Origin: Cordylochernes scorpioides
Taxonomy: Eukaryota; Arthropoda; Arachnida; Pseudoscorpiones; Chernetidae
NCBI GenBank assembly: GCA_030710605.1
Contig: CP092863.1
Location: forward strand, 143,312,623 to 143,376,622
DNA: 64,000 nucleotides
Direction: 5' to 3'
Every line of letters starts with the position of its first letter. The first letter of the stretch is position 1. Under the pieces are notes generated by a model, which saw only the letters and a list, made by a program, of their open reading frames with translations, was not told the DNA's origin and ran no database searches. The position numbers and the translations under genes were made by a program. This document shows positions 1 to 11,090 of this stretch, piece by piece.

Positions 1-290
1 TAAAACATTTGGCAAAGGTCAAGATGCCTGAAGGACCAGTTTTTTGGTCGTTGAGGTACAGCTTGCACCACGCTGATGAGGGCCAACAGCCCGAAACGCG
101 TACATGGTTAACTTTTCTTGATTAATCAAGAATGGGTAATTGGCCAATTCTGTAATAATTAGAAGTCAACGAGAATAGTTGATATTTATTCTGATAGATG
201 GCGCAAGCCATCAGCAACTTTCAGTTGCTCAATAAGCAGATGCATTTTTAATAATGTATGCATCTTATCCCAGTACAATATCACATTTGT
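1..290 (+). repeat. Group A hammerhead element, one arm
   Basis: This dispersed repeat contains the hammerhead core at 67-108. It continues through a strand rich in short inverted repeats (TTGATTAATCAAG at 118-130) to the tail CAACTTTCAGTTGC near 220. The same order of blocks recurs at 45405-45550 and, inverted, at 46770-47095. No protein is encoded. I read it as a short non-autonomous RNA-derived element; its left edge is cut by the window. Confidence 0.7.
67..108 (+). ncRNA. Hammerhead ribozyme, group A
   Basis: The core CTGATGA is at 73-79. Helix II is GGGC/GCCC (80-83 with 89-92) closed by loop CAACA. GAA is at 93-95, helix III is the palindrome ACGCGT (96-101), and the predicted cleavage base is A102. 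Helix I is ACCACG (67-72) with CATGGT (103-108), five of six pairs, one C-A mismatch. A self-complementary helix III without a loop cannot close inside one molecule, so activity would be expected in dimers or tandem transcripts, as described for hammerheads of Penelope-like elements and animal retrozymes. All conserved core bases are present. Confidence 0.8.
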
Positions 291-409
291 ACTATTTCTT
301 CATATTTGGCAAAGCGTTAAAAATTATTCTTAGATTATAATTTCGCCTATTGAAGAGCGAGTATTCGAATGCTTGGGGTGTTTTTGTAATAAAGAAACGT
401 ATTGCGTAA

Positions 410-760
410 TTTAGGAAAAAGGCATCTCCTTATCGTGCCACTTAAAGTTTCTGATGGCTTGCGCCATCTATCGGAATAAATATCAATTATTCTTCGATTT
501 TTTGGTTAATTATTCCAGAATTTATAAAGAGACAAAGGTCGTCTCTCCCGTCAAAATAGACCTCAAATCTAGACGCTATCTATTCCAGAATTGAATAAAT
601 ATACGCAAGTTATCAGCAACTTTAAGCTGCATGTAAAGGAAATCCTTTTTCTTAATTTATACACCTTATCCCAGTACAATATCACTTTTGTACTGTTTTT
701 TTCTTATTGCGTAAAGTTTTTAGATATCTTATTATGTATTAAACATAGCTAGATATTAAT
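410..760. repeat. Decayed group A and B element fragments
   Basis: At 420-500 the group A outer arm (GGCATCTCC, then GGCTTGCGCCATCTATCGG) is present in inverted orientation. At 530-585 there is a piece of the group B terminus (CTCTCCCGTCAAAATAGAC). At 600-710 the A tail and the extension ending CCCAGTACAATATCAC occur again. No ribozyme core survives here. Confidence 0.55.
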
Positions 761-776
761 TTGATATCGCCTACTT

Positions 777-833
777 CTACCTACCATGATTATCATGGCC
801 TGTAACACGTGTACTAGGGATAAGCAAAAAAAA
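777..833 (+). repeat. SINE 3' tail fragment
   Basis: CTACCATGATTATCATGG followed by an ACACGTGTACTAGGGATAAGC end and a poly-A run matches the 3' end of the full tRNA-derived SINE at 10785-11090. The tRNA-like head is missing. The stretch 834-1080 is AT-rich and shows nothing else. Confidence 0.7.
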
Positions 834-1120
834 AAGATTTTAATTTGAAGAGATTCGTCTGATTATACTCAGAGAATAAATGAAATTTATTTTTCTTCTT
901 TACTTATTAAAAGAAAAGGGAAAAAACAGCTTTTTTCAATATATCCAATTTTCATCCAATATTTTGGTGATAATTATTTTTGTGTCTAAATATAGAAATG
1001 TTGTATGTGAACTATTGATAAATCAATAAGTTAAAATGATTCATATGATGGGAATTTTTCAGATTTAATTTAAACATACCTTATTTTATGACGCATTAGC
1101 GCGCCATCTGTTATGAAAAT

Positions 1121-1400
1121 TCGAAACTATTATAGACACGTATGATTCTTTTTAAAAATAAACAATTTCTTCTGCCCTTACTTCAATGGAAAAATTAATA
1201 GGAGGGCCTGGCTCATCAGTGGTGAACCCTCCCAGCGGTTTCGACAGTTTAATCTATTATATAATAGATTAAACTGGCGAAAAATCTGGGAGGGTTCACC
1301 ACTGATGAGCCAGGCCCTCCTATTAATTTTTCCATTGAAGTAAGGGCAGAAGAAATTGTTTATTCTCAAAAAGAATCATACACGTCTATAATAGTTTCGA
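1121..1400. repeat. FB1 foldback element
   Basis: A near-perfect palindrome of about 280 bp. Both arms carry TCGAAACTATTATAGAC, CTGCCCTTAC and a GAGGGCCTGGCTCATCAG block, and the tip is near 1258-1262. It is flanked by the GCGCGCCATCTGTTATGA sequence shared by other copies. The right arm has CTGGC-GAA (1274-1281) and later CTGATGA-GCCAG (1304-1315), the hammerhead-like blocks discussed in the findings. Any open frame here only reads the palindrome. Confidence 0.75.
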
Positions 1401-1683
1401 ATACCTTATTTTTTCAAAAGGTTTTTTTTTTTCAATTAAATCAAAGTTACGTCTAGTTTATTAATCATAAAGAAAAATATATTAAACATATCTCTTATAT
1501 TGAATTACATATTTCATTTTAAAAAAATATGATCCAAAAAACATAATTTGTAAACAGAACAAATAATAATGCATATAGATAAACATCTAATCATTTCATT
1601 AGATCAAAAATAGCTAGATATGAAAAAACACTAGAAAAAAAAATAATAAAAAATAAAAAGATCAGGTGTTGATATAAAAAATA

Positions 1684-1856
1684 AAAAAGGCATATCCTGA
1701 CCAGGAGCACATGTGCTTTTCAGAAGGCAGAACGCCATCTGGTGGAACAGAAATCAACTATTCTAAAATGTTTAGTTGAATTCTGTTCCACCAGATGGCG
1801 CTCTGCCTTCTGAAAAAAACATGTGCTCCTGGTCAGGATATGCCTTTTTTATTTTT
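1684..1856. repeat. Foldback of group A2 arms, no ribozyme
   Basis: The arms start AAAAAAGGCATATCCTGACC and meet at about 1765-1770. The same arms flank hammerhead cores at 17300-17620, 34795-35080 and 39860-40090. Here the ribozyme segment is absent and only outer arms remain. Confidence 0.65.
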
Positions 1857-1944
1857 AATAGCTAGATATACAGAGTTAACAGCAATAGAATTATATTATA
1901 TATACGATTTTTAAAAATATGTAAAATAGATTTTAACACATATA

Positions 1945-3260
1945 CGAGGTGTGTTCAAAAAGTATCGCGACCTTTGAATTTTCGCGGGTTACATATCTTC
2001 GAATTTCGATCTTTTTGTGGCTTTATGTTGGTACTCATGTCTCTCACTTATGCCGACAAGCTCGGCCATTTTGAATGTTCACTTAATTGTTGACAGCTGC
2101 TTTGCTTGCAGGTGTTTTGGATCGTCTTCGATTTTTACCTATTAAAAAAATGGATCAAAGAACCTGTATCAAATTTTGTGTGAAAAACGAAATTAAGTGC
2201 GCGGATGCATTCCGAATGTTAACTGTGGCATACGGAGAAGCTACCTTGGACCGAAGCAACGTTTATCGGTGGTACAAAATGTTCTCAGAAGGCCGAGAAG
2301 ATGTGAACGACGAAGAGCGTGCCGGACGCCCGAGCACTCTAACAACAGACGAAAAAAATAATGAAGTGGAGAAAATGATATTGGCCAATCATCGAATCAC
2401 CGTTAGAGAAGTTGCTGAGGACCTAAACATATCGATTGGCTCGTGCCATTCGAATTTTATCAATGATTTGGGCATGAGACGGGTCGCCGCGAAATTCGTA
2501 CCAAAATTGCTCAATTGCGACCAAAAACAGCATCGCATGAACATTGCTAATGAGATGTTGGACTCTGTCCGCGACGACCCAAATTTGCTCCAGAGGGTCA
2601 TTACTGGTCACGAAGCGTGGGTTTATGGTTATGACGTGGAAATACCAAAGCTCAATCATCTCAATGGAAGCTGCCGCACGAACCAAGACCGAAAAAAGCG
2701 CGCCAAATTCGGTCGAATGTGAAGGTTTTGCTGACAGTTTTCTTCGATTGCAGGGGCGTGGTGCATCATGAGTTCTTGCCACAGGGTAGAACGGTCAATA
2801 AGGAATATTACATGCAGGTTATGCGCAATTTGCGCGAAGCAATCCGCCAGAAACGCCCGGATTTGTGGAAGAACAAAAATTGGCTTTTGCACCACGATAA
2901 CGCCCCTGCTCGCACATCGTGGCTTGTGCGCGACTTTTTGGCCAAAAACAACACACCGCGCAGCCACCGTATTCCCCAGATATGGCCCCCTGTGACTTTT
3001 TCTTGTTCCCCAAACTGAAGAGGCCCATGAAAGGACGACGTTACGCTACGCTTGACGAGATAAAGACAGCATCGAAGGAGGAGCTGAAAAATATTTTTAA
3101 AAATGATTTTTTGAAGTGCTTCGAAAATAGTAAAAACCGTTGGCACAAGTGTATAATATCTCATGGGGATTACTTTGAAGGGGACAAAATAGGTGTTCAT
3201 GAATAAATAAATAATTTTTGAAAAAACACAAAAGTCGCGATACTCTTTGAACACACCTCG
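1945..3260 (+). mobile_element. Mariner element, copy 1
   Basis: The element is bounded by inverted repeats CGAGGTGTGTTCAAAAAGTA at the left and its complement at the right, each next to a TA dinucleotide (1943-1944 and 3261-3262). This is the target-site rule of the Tc1/mariner superfamily. The length of 1316 bp is normal for mariner. It carries one transposase pseudogene on the plus strand and is closely related to copy 2 at 5820-7142. Confidence 0.93.
2150..3206 (+). pseudogene. Mariner transposase, frameshifted, catalytic Asp lost
   Basis: The start chosen is ATG 2150 (MDQRTC), which aligns with the start of copy 2. The N-terminal part has the paired helix-turn-helix region (YRWYKMF, then REVAEDL). 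The family uses a D,D34D triad. The first Asp of the TGDE motif is His here (codon 2609-2611, GHEAW), the second is in HHDNAPA, the third in YSPDMAPCD. Compared with copy 2 there is a 2-nt insertion near 2640 and a 7-nt deletion near 2960, so the protein is split over three frames. It cannot make active transposase. Confidence 0.9.
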
Positions 3261-3267
3261 TATATAT

Positions 3268-4100
3268 TTAAAAGGCTTATATTGGATTGAATAAAATATT
3301 TATTTGCCAATATTTCGGTTAGCTGAACGCCAAACCTTGTAATTAATAGATACATATATCGTAATTTAAACAATGTGATATGTAAGTAATAAAGTATGAC
3401 GTTTTTTCTAGTCGTCTCAAAGTGACACCAGCTTGCCACGGGACACCCGGGGGTCCAGAGAGGAACAAAGAAGGGGCGTTGGTCCGGATGTTGACAGTTA
3501 GTTAGGTTACAGTGGATATTTTCGGACAGCCCCGCTCGGTTCTAGGCCATTATTATCTCACGACAGGCCCGCTTAGTACTAGGTTCGTGGTCATCTCACG
3601 ACGGCCCTCGTGGCCGCCTTTTTGGCTCTTCTCTGCCTCCGCGGCTTCATGCTGGACGCCGAGCTTTCCTCAGTTAATCCTCAACTTTCCCCTGGTCCTG
3701 GTGCCACGTGAGACGTACTAGGAGAGCGTCTTTTGATCCCAAACTTTGTCCTTACTGTCCCGTGCGGACTTCCCACTCTGCACGCCTTGCCACTCAACCC
3801 CGACTGCTTCCAACTCACTTGTTGGCTTACCCGGATTTGCGAAACAAATATTTTAAAATATAAGATAGACCTCATTATTTTTTCTCCCTTAATATTTTAA
3901 AATATTTAACTTATTCTGATTGTAACTTTTATAATAATATTTGTTTGCACAGATTTCCCCCACGTACATTGTATTTTAAATTATTTCAACTGTGAGTTTG
4001 TGTATACAAAAATGTAATGCCTTGATAAAGGTTGGCGTTCAGCCAACCGATATATTGACAAATAAATCTTTTATTCAATCTAATAAATGTCTTTTTATTA
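3268..4100. repeat. Group E foldback with a GC-rich insert
   Basis: The left arm begins AAAAGGCTTATATTGGATTG and carries a decayed E core in minus orientation (about 3320-3352). The right arm carries an E core in plus orientation (4016-4060) and ends TAATAAATGTCTTTTTATT. Between them, 3418-3830 is clearly more GC-rich than the surroundings, with two loosely repeated blocks (GTTCTAGG... and GTACTAGG... each followed by ATCTCACGAC). I do not recognise the insert; its open frames are short. Confidence 0.5.
4016..4060 (+). ncRNA. Hammerhead-like motif, group E, decayed
   Basis: The core position reads TTGATAA (4022-4028). Helix II is a perfect 7-bp GGTTGGC/GCCAACC (4030-4036 with 4042-4048) with loop GTTCA. 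The following GAA is mutated to GAT, and ATAT and the helix I side follow. One extra A (4029) sits between core and helix. Both C3 and G8 are changed (to U and A), which would keep the 3-8 base pair. Confidence 0.5.
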
Positions 4101-4189
4101 TCTAATGGTTTAAGTATGGATTGCTCTATTTTCAGAAATATATATATATGGAAATTTTGACGGTAGGATATTGATCGAAAGAGACAAAG

Positions 4190-4545
4190 GTCGCCTCTCC
4201 CGTCAAAATAGACGTCAAAAACAAGACGCCATCTATTGACCGTCCCCGCAAACTAGCGGCCTCGGGTCGGTGACAAAACCACAACACCAGCTTTGGCAAA
4301 CTGAGAAGCGTCCACCTAGAGATCATGGTTTCGGGCTAATGGCCTTTGTCAGTCTAGGGCGGACTTTATTCTATGAGATCCACACGGGATCTAATGGAAT
4401 CTTGACAATCTGCCAAAGAGGTGTTTAGCTGGCAAAGTGGCTGGGTCATATCTATGGCTATAATATAGATGTCTATAATAGATGGCGTCTAGTTTTTGAC
4501 GTCTATTTTGACGGGAGAGGCGACTTTTGTCTTTTTAGATATATA
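4190..4545. repeat. Group B hammerhead element
   Basis: The termini are inverted copies of a roughly 55-bp sequence containing GGTCGCCTCTCCCGTCAAAA and GACGCCATCTATT. Inside lies a minus-strand ribozyme (4315-4358) flanked by a conserved CGGGTCGGTGACAAA block and CACACGGGATCTAATGGAAT. It encodes no protein. It has the same layout as 47940-48985, and an arms-only version is at 34515-34745. Confidence 0.7.
4315..4358 (-). ncRNA. Hammerhead ribozyme, group B, core mutated
   Basis: On the minus strand helix I is CCTAGA/TCTAGG (perfect), helix II is AGGC/GCCC with loop CATTA, and GAA is followed by ACCATGAT. The core reads CTGACAA, so G8 is A while C3 is unchanged. The 3-8 pair is broken, so activity is not expected. 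The intact relatives are 48008-48051 and 48797-48840. Confidence 0.65.
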
Positions 4546-4559
4546 TATGTCTAAACTTG

Positions 4560-5436
4560 TATATAAATTCAGCATGAAAAAGAACTCCAGAATCTCTGTG
4601 TTGAAGAGCATATTGACCTGAAACCTTAGAAATAAAAGAAATAAGAAACTAAACCTTTGATTTCTTATTTATTAAATCGAAATGTAAAATCGGAGAAAAA
4701 TCTATATTATAAATAATAAAGAAAAAACAATAAAATTCTATTTCCTTTCAAAAAAATATAAATATTATAAACATGGTTTACTTGAAAAAAACAGAAATAA
4801 GAAAAAAAACAGATAATACAAAAAGGAAATTAGTCACACAAACATTTTTTTCTTCCAAAAACTAAAATGAAGTTGTGTTATTCTCAAAGGAAAAATTAGT
4901 AAACAAGTTTCTCTCTACATTATTGCTCCATTTCCATAAAACAAATTTAATTTAGCTATAATCTAAGAAATGTTTTCTTTAATATCCAGATGGGTAACAT
5001 TTTGTTGATAGGAAAAAAAAGATCGCTTTTAGTAATTGATTAGATTTTTGTAATGGGGGTGGGTTTTGTCATGGTGTTGTAAATATTCATGATATGTAAA
5101 TAAGTTTTAGTACAACGCCCAAAACATATGTAAATAACCCATCACCAATGATGTGATGTACATTTTTTTATCATACGAAACAACGTGTTATTTATTAGAA
5201 AAAAAATGTATTGAGAATTTTATGACAAAAAAAAAAGTTAAATAATTTCATCGTCTGCATTTTATTCTAATTTCGCCATTTTGTTTTTGTTAAATTGAAT
5301 ATTATTTTTGATGATATCTCTCAATACTTTTCAATTAAATACTTTTCATTGATGTTTTTTATATAGATATTCCATAGTTATTTTAAACTTTTATAAAATA
5401 ATATTTTTGAAAATAAAGCAATATATAAATAAATAT
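4560..5436. other. AT-rich stretch, nothing recognised
   Basis: It is strongly AT-rich with homopolymer runs. I see no open frame of note, no terminal repeats and no RNA-gene signal. Confidence 0.5.
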
Positions 5437-5527
5437 TTAATTAAAAAGGCATATATTGGATGAAAATATCATGAAATATTGGTAAAATAAATGATATTTT
5501 GATCCAATATATGCCTTTTTAATTAAA
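5437..5527. repeat. Short group E foldback (arms only)
   Basis: A small palindrome starts AATTAAAAAGGCATATATTGG and ends with its complement, with an ATATTTCA/TGATATTT centre. It equals the outer ends of the E elements at 13506-13750 and 27790-28320 with the core deleted. Confidence 0.65.
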
Positions 5528-5819
5528 AATAAAATAATATGTAATTAGTTATTTATACTTTGCGTATTCATATGAATTTTATTAATAAATAAATATAAAA
5601 TTATTGTTTATATGTTTTTAATTTGAAGTTTTAGGTTTACTCAATGAAAAATTAAATACAGTTTTTGCTCAATGTGGAATTTTGGAATTTTACCATACCG
5701 CTTTTTAGAGCTCTAATACTGTATTGGTCTATTAAATGTGATTCTACTGTCCTAAAAGCTTATGTCCACAGTTTACTTGAATACCCTTTCTAAGCTTCCA
5801 TCCTTCAGTGTAGCATATA

Positions 5820-7142
5820 CGAGGTGTGTTCAAAAGGTTTCGCGAATTTTGAATTTTCGCGGGTTACGTATATTCAAATTTCGATCTTTTTGTGGCTTTA
5901 TGTTGGTACTCATGTCTCTCACTTATGCCGACAAGCTCGGCCATTTTGAATGTTCACTTAATTGTTGACAGCTGCTTTCCTTGCAGGTGTTTTGGATCGT
6001 CTTCGATTTTTACCTATTAAAATAAATGGATCGAAGAAGCTGTATCAAATTTTGTGCGAAAAATGAATTTAAGTGCGCGGATGCATTCCGAATGTTGACT
6101 GTGGCATACGGAGAAACTACCTTGGACCGAAGCAACGTTTATCGGTGGTACAAAATGTTCTCAGAAGGCCGAGAAGATGTGAACGACGAAGAGCGTGTCG
6201 GACGCCCGAGCACTTCAACAACAGACGAAAAAATTAATGAAGTGGAGAAAATGATATTGGCCAATCGTCGAATCACCGTTAGAGAAGTTGCTGAGGACCT
6301 AAACATATCGATTGGCCCGTGCCATTCGATTTTTATCAATGATTTGGGCATGAGACGGGTCGCCGCGAAATTCGTACCAAAATTGCTCAATTGCGACCAA
6401 AAACAGCATCGCATGAACATTGCTAATGAGATGTTGGACTCTGTCCGCGACGACCCAAATTTGCTCCAGAGGGTCATAACTGGTGACGAAGCGTGGATTT
6501 ATGGTTATGACGTGGAAACCAAAGCTCAATAATCTCAATGGAAGCTGCCGCACGAACCAAGACCGAAAAAGCGCGCCAAGTTCGGTCGAATGTGAAGGTT
6601 TTGCTGACAGTTTTCTTCGATTGCAGGGGCGTGGTGCATCATGAGTTCTTGCCACAGGGTAGAACGGTCAATAAGGAATATTACCTGCAAGTTATGCGCA
6701 ATTTGCGCGAAGCATTCCGCCAGAAACGCCCGGATTTGTGGAAGAACAAAAATTGGCTTTTGCACCACGATAACGCCCCTGCCTACACATCGTTGCTTGT
6801 GCGCGACCTTTTGGCCAAAACCAACACACTAATGATGCCGCAGCCACCATATTCCCCAGATCTGGCCCCCTGTGACTTTTTCTTGTTCCCTAAACTGAAG
6901 AGGCCCATGAAAGGACGACGTTACGCTACGCTTGACGAGATAAAGACGGCATCGAAGGAGGAGCTGAAAAAGATTTTTTTTAAATGATTTTTTGAAGTGC
7001 TTCGAAGATTGGAAAAACCGTTGGCACAAGTGTATAATATCTCATGGGGATTACTTTGAAGGGGACAAAATAGGTATTCATGAATAAATAAATAATTTTT
7101 GAAAAAAACACAAAGGTCGCGATACTTTTTGAACACACCTCG
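5820..7142 (+). mobile_element. Mariner element, copy 2
   Basis: The inverted terminal repeats start CGAGGTGTGTTCAAAAGG and the flanking TA pairs are at 5818-5819 and 7143-7144. It is 1323 bp and nearly identical along its length to copy 1. It carries a transposase pseudogene whose lesions differ from those of copy 1. It inserted into an FB1 tip. Confidence 0.93.
6026..7085 (+). pseudogene. Mariner transposase, copy 2, nonsense and frameshifts
   Basis: The reading frame opens with MDRRSC and keeps the full DNA-binding half. All three catalytic aspartates survive: TGDEAW, HHDNAPA and YSPDLAPCD. An in-frame TAA at 6530-6532 replaces a Ser codon seen in copy 1. One A is missing from the A-run near 6565-6569 (copy 1 has six, this has five), and the T-run near 6975 shifts the frame again before the C-terminal DFFEVL-like end. 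It is inactive as it stands. The lesions are independent of copy 1. Confidence 0.9.
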
Positions 7143-7271
7143 TATAAGCAGAATGATCCAATACAGTATTAGAGATCTAAAGAAGCGGTCTGGTAAATTA
7201 AATTGGCGAAACCGCTAGGAGGCTTCACCACTGATGAACCAAGCCCTCCCAATATATTGTTTCATATGTAA

Positions 7272-7655
7272 AATAAACTTGCGTGTTTTAAATATTTTTA
7301 TTTTCTTATATAAATATCGTATTTATTTTGATTCTTAATAATTAAAATGGTTTTTGATGAATCTATTAAGAATATACGTTTAGCGGCTAAAGAATGTCTA
7401 GACGCTTATGCTTCAAACAAACTTGAGAAAAATATTTTATGTGGATTTTTTAAAATTTATGTTTTTTCTAGATTTTTGAAAACTAATATCTGATATTCAT
7501 ATTTTACATAAATAGCTTTTCTGAAAGAATTTACATAACCAATCTTTTTTTGAAAAATTAAAACTCTCACTATAAACGTATTAACATATACACTAAATAA
7601 ACATTTTAAATTTACTATATTCGTAATTCACACGTAAAAACTCGTAATTATTTAT
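7272..7655. other. AT-rich stretch, nothing recognised
   Basis: No gene, repeat boundary or RNA signal that I can support. Confidence 0.5.
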
Positions 7656-7659
7656 ATAT

Positions 7660-8625
7660 ATATTCTCATAGACAGAACTTAAGGAAGTTGTACCTTTCAG
7701 CATGTATATCGGGATTGAGACAATAACTCTGAAAGATATTACAGTGACTTTATTGAAGACACACGAGATAACCAAGTGTGTATACACTCATAGACAAAAC
7801 TTAAGGAAGTTGTACTTTTAAGCATGTTAATCGGGATTGAGACAATAGCCCTGAAAGATATTACAGTGACCTTTATTGAAGACACACGAGATAATCAATA
7901 TACACTGATAAACAAAACTTAAGGAAGTTGTACCTTACAGCATGTATATCGGGATTGAGACAATAACTCTGAAAGATATTACAGTGACCTTTATTGAAGA
8001 CACACGAGATAACCAAGTGTGTATACACTCATAGACAAAATTTAAGGAAGTTGTACTTTTAAGCATGTTAATCGGGATTGAGACAATAGCCCTGAAAGAT
8101 ATTACAGTGACCTTTATTGAAGACACACGAGATAACCAATATACACTGATGAACAAAACTTAAGGAAGTTGTACCTTTCAGCATGTATATCGGGATTCAG
8201 ACAATAACTCTGAAAGATATTACAGTGACTTTTATTGAAGACACACGAGATAACCAAGTGTGTATACACTCATGGACAAAACTTAAGGAAGTTGTACCTT
8301 TCAGCATGTATATCGGGATTGAGACAATAACTTTGAAAGATATTACAGTAATCTTTATTGAAGACACACGAGATAACCAATATACACTGATGAACAAAAC
8401 TTAAGGAAGTTGTACCTTTCAGCATGTATATCGGGATTCAGACAATAACTCTGAAAGATATTACAGTGACCTTTATTGAAGACACACGAGATAACCAATA
8501 TACACTCATGGACAAAACTTAAGGAAGTTGTACTTTTCAGCATGTATATCTGGATTCAGACAATAACTCTTTAAGATATTACAGTGATCTTTATTGAAGA
8601 CACAAGATAACCAAGTATAAACAAA
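7660..8625 (+). repeat. 123-bp satellite array (small)
   Basis: About eight units of the form GACAAAACTTAAGGAAGTTGT ... ATCGGGATTGAGACAATAAC ... GAAGACACACGAGATAACCA. Two unit types alternate, one ending AGTGTGTATACACTCATGG and a shorter one ending CAATATACACTGATG. It is the same family as 30810-32375. Short open frames on both strands are products of the periodicity. Confidence 0.9.
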
Positions 8626-8639
8626 ATTACCTTTGTGTT

Positions 8640-9470
8640 CTTTAAAAAAAAGACGACCATCGACATCAAAAACTTTCCACTTCCTTACGTTTTATCTATG
8701 AATGTATATCGTGACATAAAATATTAATATATGAAAATAAATCAATATTAAAATTTAATATATACCTTCAAATCTAGAGCAATTATATATATATATATAT
8801 ATATGATGTAATTCTACTGTGAAAAAAATATTTAGCAGTCGTTTGTGGCTGTCTCCACCTCAATCATCATCTCTTTATTTTTCAAATATTTTTAAACAAA
8901 AAAAATTTACATACTCCATTTAGTTAAATCTTCAGTAAAAACAAAAAAAAGTTACATTCTATCATTCAAAATGTATCATATATATATAATTTGTGTAAAA
9001 TTATTAAACATTAATATTTAATTATTTTACGATCAATAAACATTAATAAAACATACAAATACACATTCTAAGATTGGTCCATTTCCCCAGAGATTATCTA
9101 ACGCCAATAAACAGAGTGATTTAAAAACTCTTGAAGGCAATTAAATTCATCCTTTCACGGCATGTTTGGCCACAAAAAGTTTAGCTATATCACTAACTAT
9201 TCAAAAAACACCAAAAGGTTATAACCATAAACCAAACATATTAATGCTAGCTATATTTCCTTACACTATCGTAAACATTTTAATATTTTATGATCCGAAA
9301 AATGATTTTAAAATAGCCGTAAGCGATTGAAAAATCTGTGATATAGATTTTTGGGAGTTTTAAAATAAATTTTTACCATATTAAATTTGATGTTTAAAAA
9401 TATGTTTTCTTGTTAAATTTATCATAATATTTCTCATATTTATTTATTTTTAAATCAATATATTTATTAT
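8640..9470. other. AT-rich stretch, nothing recognised
   Basis: It includes an (AT)n run at about 8785-8805. No open frame, RNA gene or element boundary is visible. Confidence 0.5.
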
Positions 9471-9476
9471 TTTACA

Positions 9477-9765
9477 CATATAAATTTACTGGCAATGCGC
9501 CTCTTTTAAATATCATCAAATATTATCTCTAAATACCTTACTGCAATGATATGAGTTATTGAATGAGAGGGCTTGGCTGATCAGTAGTGAACCCTCTCAG
9601 CGGTTTAGCCAAATTAATCTCTAGACCGCTTGGCGAAACTGCTGAGGGGTTCACTACTGATGAGCCAAGCCCTCTCATTCAATAACTCATATCATTGCAG
9701 TAAGGTCTGTAGTGATAATATTTGATGATATTTAAAACAAGCGCATTGCCAGTAAATTTATTTGT
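9477..9765. repeat. FB1 subfamily foldback
   Basis: A long palindrome whose outer arms are AAATTTACTGGCAATGCGC and whose inner arms are GAGAGGGCTTGGCTGATCAG. It belongs to the TTGGC/GCCAA subfamily. The tip is near 9612-9618. On the plus strand TTGGC-GAA at 9632-9639 precedes CTGATGA-GCCAA. Confidence 0.75.
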
Positions 9766-9789
9766 GTAAAATTTTAACGATAGATGGCA

Positions 9790-9957
9790 ATTTAATTTAA
9801 TTTACTAATATTTATTATTCTTTGGAAAAATTGTTCATTTTCTTTTTGACCATTCTGTTATCTACTCTACTACAATTATTGTAAAGAGTTTCACGCACAA
9901 TTATCTAGATCGGATATAGCGTGTCTTATTTGCAATTGATAAATAAATAAAATAAAA
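9790..9957 (+). repeat. LINE 3' end fragment
   Basis: It shares CTACTCTACTACAATTATTG and the following hairpin (CACGC ... TATC ... GATA TAGCGTG, 9892-9923) with 23490-23635. It ends in an A-rich AAATAAATAAAATAAAA tail. The hairpin type matches the 3' ends of the LINE at 19035-21344 and the tail at 62270-62600. It is severely 5'-truncated. Confidence 0.65.
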
Positions 9958-9959
9958 TT

Positions 9960-10780
9960 CTATGAAAAGATTTTTAATTTCTGTTTGATCGTTTTTGAAG
10001 ACAACTCTCAGATTTATAAAATTAATTTATTAAACTTTAAACATTTTTAGATATAGAGAGAGAAACGGTTACCTCGTATTTAAGGCAACAAAAGAATCAT
10101 CTAATTTACATACATGGTTCAAACCAGATTCAACTTGTGCAAAACAGACGACAAATAAAAATAAGCAAATTAATGGTAGAGGGTAAGTTCCTATTTTTAC
10201 AAGCTTTCACACTCAAAGAATAATCATTTTCTTGCTTCAATTTCGATATTTGTATTTTGATATACTGTAAATTTTTCTTATTGCTTCTCTAATATTTTAT
10301 TAGTTTTAATTTAGTTTTAAATAAAATAAATTGCTTTGTCATTCTGAAGTTTGTTTTTCCTTATTTTCTATGTTACATTATTTTGAGGTGGTTACGCCTG
10401 TAAATGGGTTTTTTCCACACTACAATTTAGAAGTTTTAAAATAACTTTTTCAAATAATTGAACTTTTTCATTTTAAAAGAAAATAGCTGTGACTTTTTGA
10501 CATCTAAAAAGACATATGGGAGAGAATTTCATTTCTGGATTTGGCAGACGATGATTCTGTAGCCAATCAAATGGAAGAAATTTTGACATTAGAAATTTAA
10601 CCACTTTATCTTTTTTATTTGATATTAATGGTTACTTGGCCAATTATATTTCAAATATATAATTTCTATATATTTATAATAATTTTAAATATTGTGACGA
10701 GAAACTTTAATTTATATTTTATTATTTAATTTAATTATTCAATGAAAATATTTTGAAACAGATTTATTACTTTATATTTG
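9960..10780. other. AT-rich stretch, nothing recognised
   Basis: I see no gene or repeat I can name. Confidence 0.45.
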
Positions 10781-10784
10781 TAAA

Positions 10785-11090
10785 TTGGGGGGTCGGTGGA
10801 GGGCTGGTTAAACCGTTTGGTTTTCGAATACTACGACCCGGGTTCGATTCCCGCATTGGACACTTTTTTCTGTTTAAAAAAAATGTTCCAATGGCCCCCC
10901 GATTCTTGCAAATGTCCAACCCCACCAGCGAGTGCAAGTAACAAAACGGGGCTCTGGCACATTTGTAAGTGCAAAGTTGAACTGCTTTCACATGTGTAGA
11001 CATGTGGTCCGCTTACAGTAAAAGCAGTCGCTAACTACCCACCATGATTATCATGGCCTGTACCACGTGTACTAGGGATAAGCAAAATAA
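10785..11090 (+). mobile_element. tRNA-derived SINE, full copy
   Basis: The head (10787-10862) is tRNA-like: a TGGTTAAACCG A-box region and a perfect GGTTCGATTCC B-box with flanking CCGG/CCCG, the internal Pol III promoter. The unrelated body contains ACCAGCGAGTGCAAGT and a palindromic ACATGTGTAGACATGTGG. The 3' end reads ACCATGATTATCATGG then GTACTAGGGATAAGC and A-rich sequence. The same body is seen at 40525-40842, 41660-41975 and 49050-49260. It is not a functional tRNA because the anticodon and acceptor arms do not pair. Confidence 0.85.

Larger units (their letters stand above)
5690..7270. repeat. FB1 element split by mariner copy 2
   Basis: At 5690-5817 is the FB1 tip (GAGCTCTAATACTGTATTGG ... 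TTCAGTGTAGCATA). It resumes at 7145 with AGCAGAATGATCCAATACAG and the arm with TTGGCGAAACCGC and CTGATGAACC. The same uninterrupted tip is seen at 42260-42400. The mariner inserted at a TA in the tip. The left outer arm is missing. Confidence 0.7.

Noticed and set aside
1178-1369. Short minus-strand protein
   Set aside because: It reads a palindrome; similar short frames occur in every FB1 copy.
2389-2782. Antisense frames over the mariner transposase
   Set aside because: They are shadows of the plus-strand gene and recur in copy 2 only because the copies are homologous.
10787-10862. tRNA gene
   Set aside because: It has A and B boxes but no proper cloverleaf, is followed by a conserved SINE body, and recurs with that body elsewhere. 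The same applies to 40765-40840, 41903-41965 and 49180-49256.
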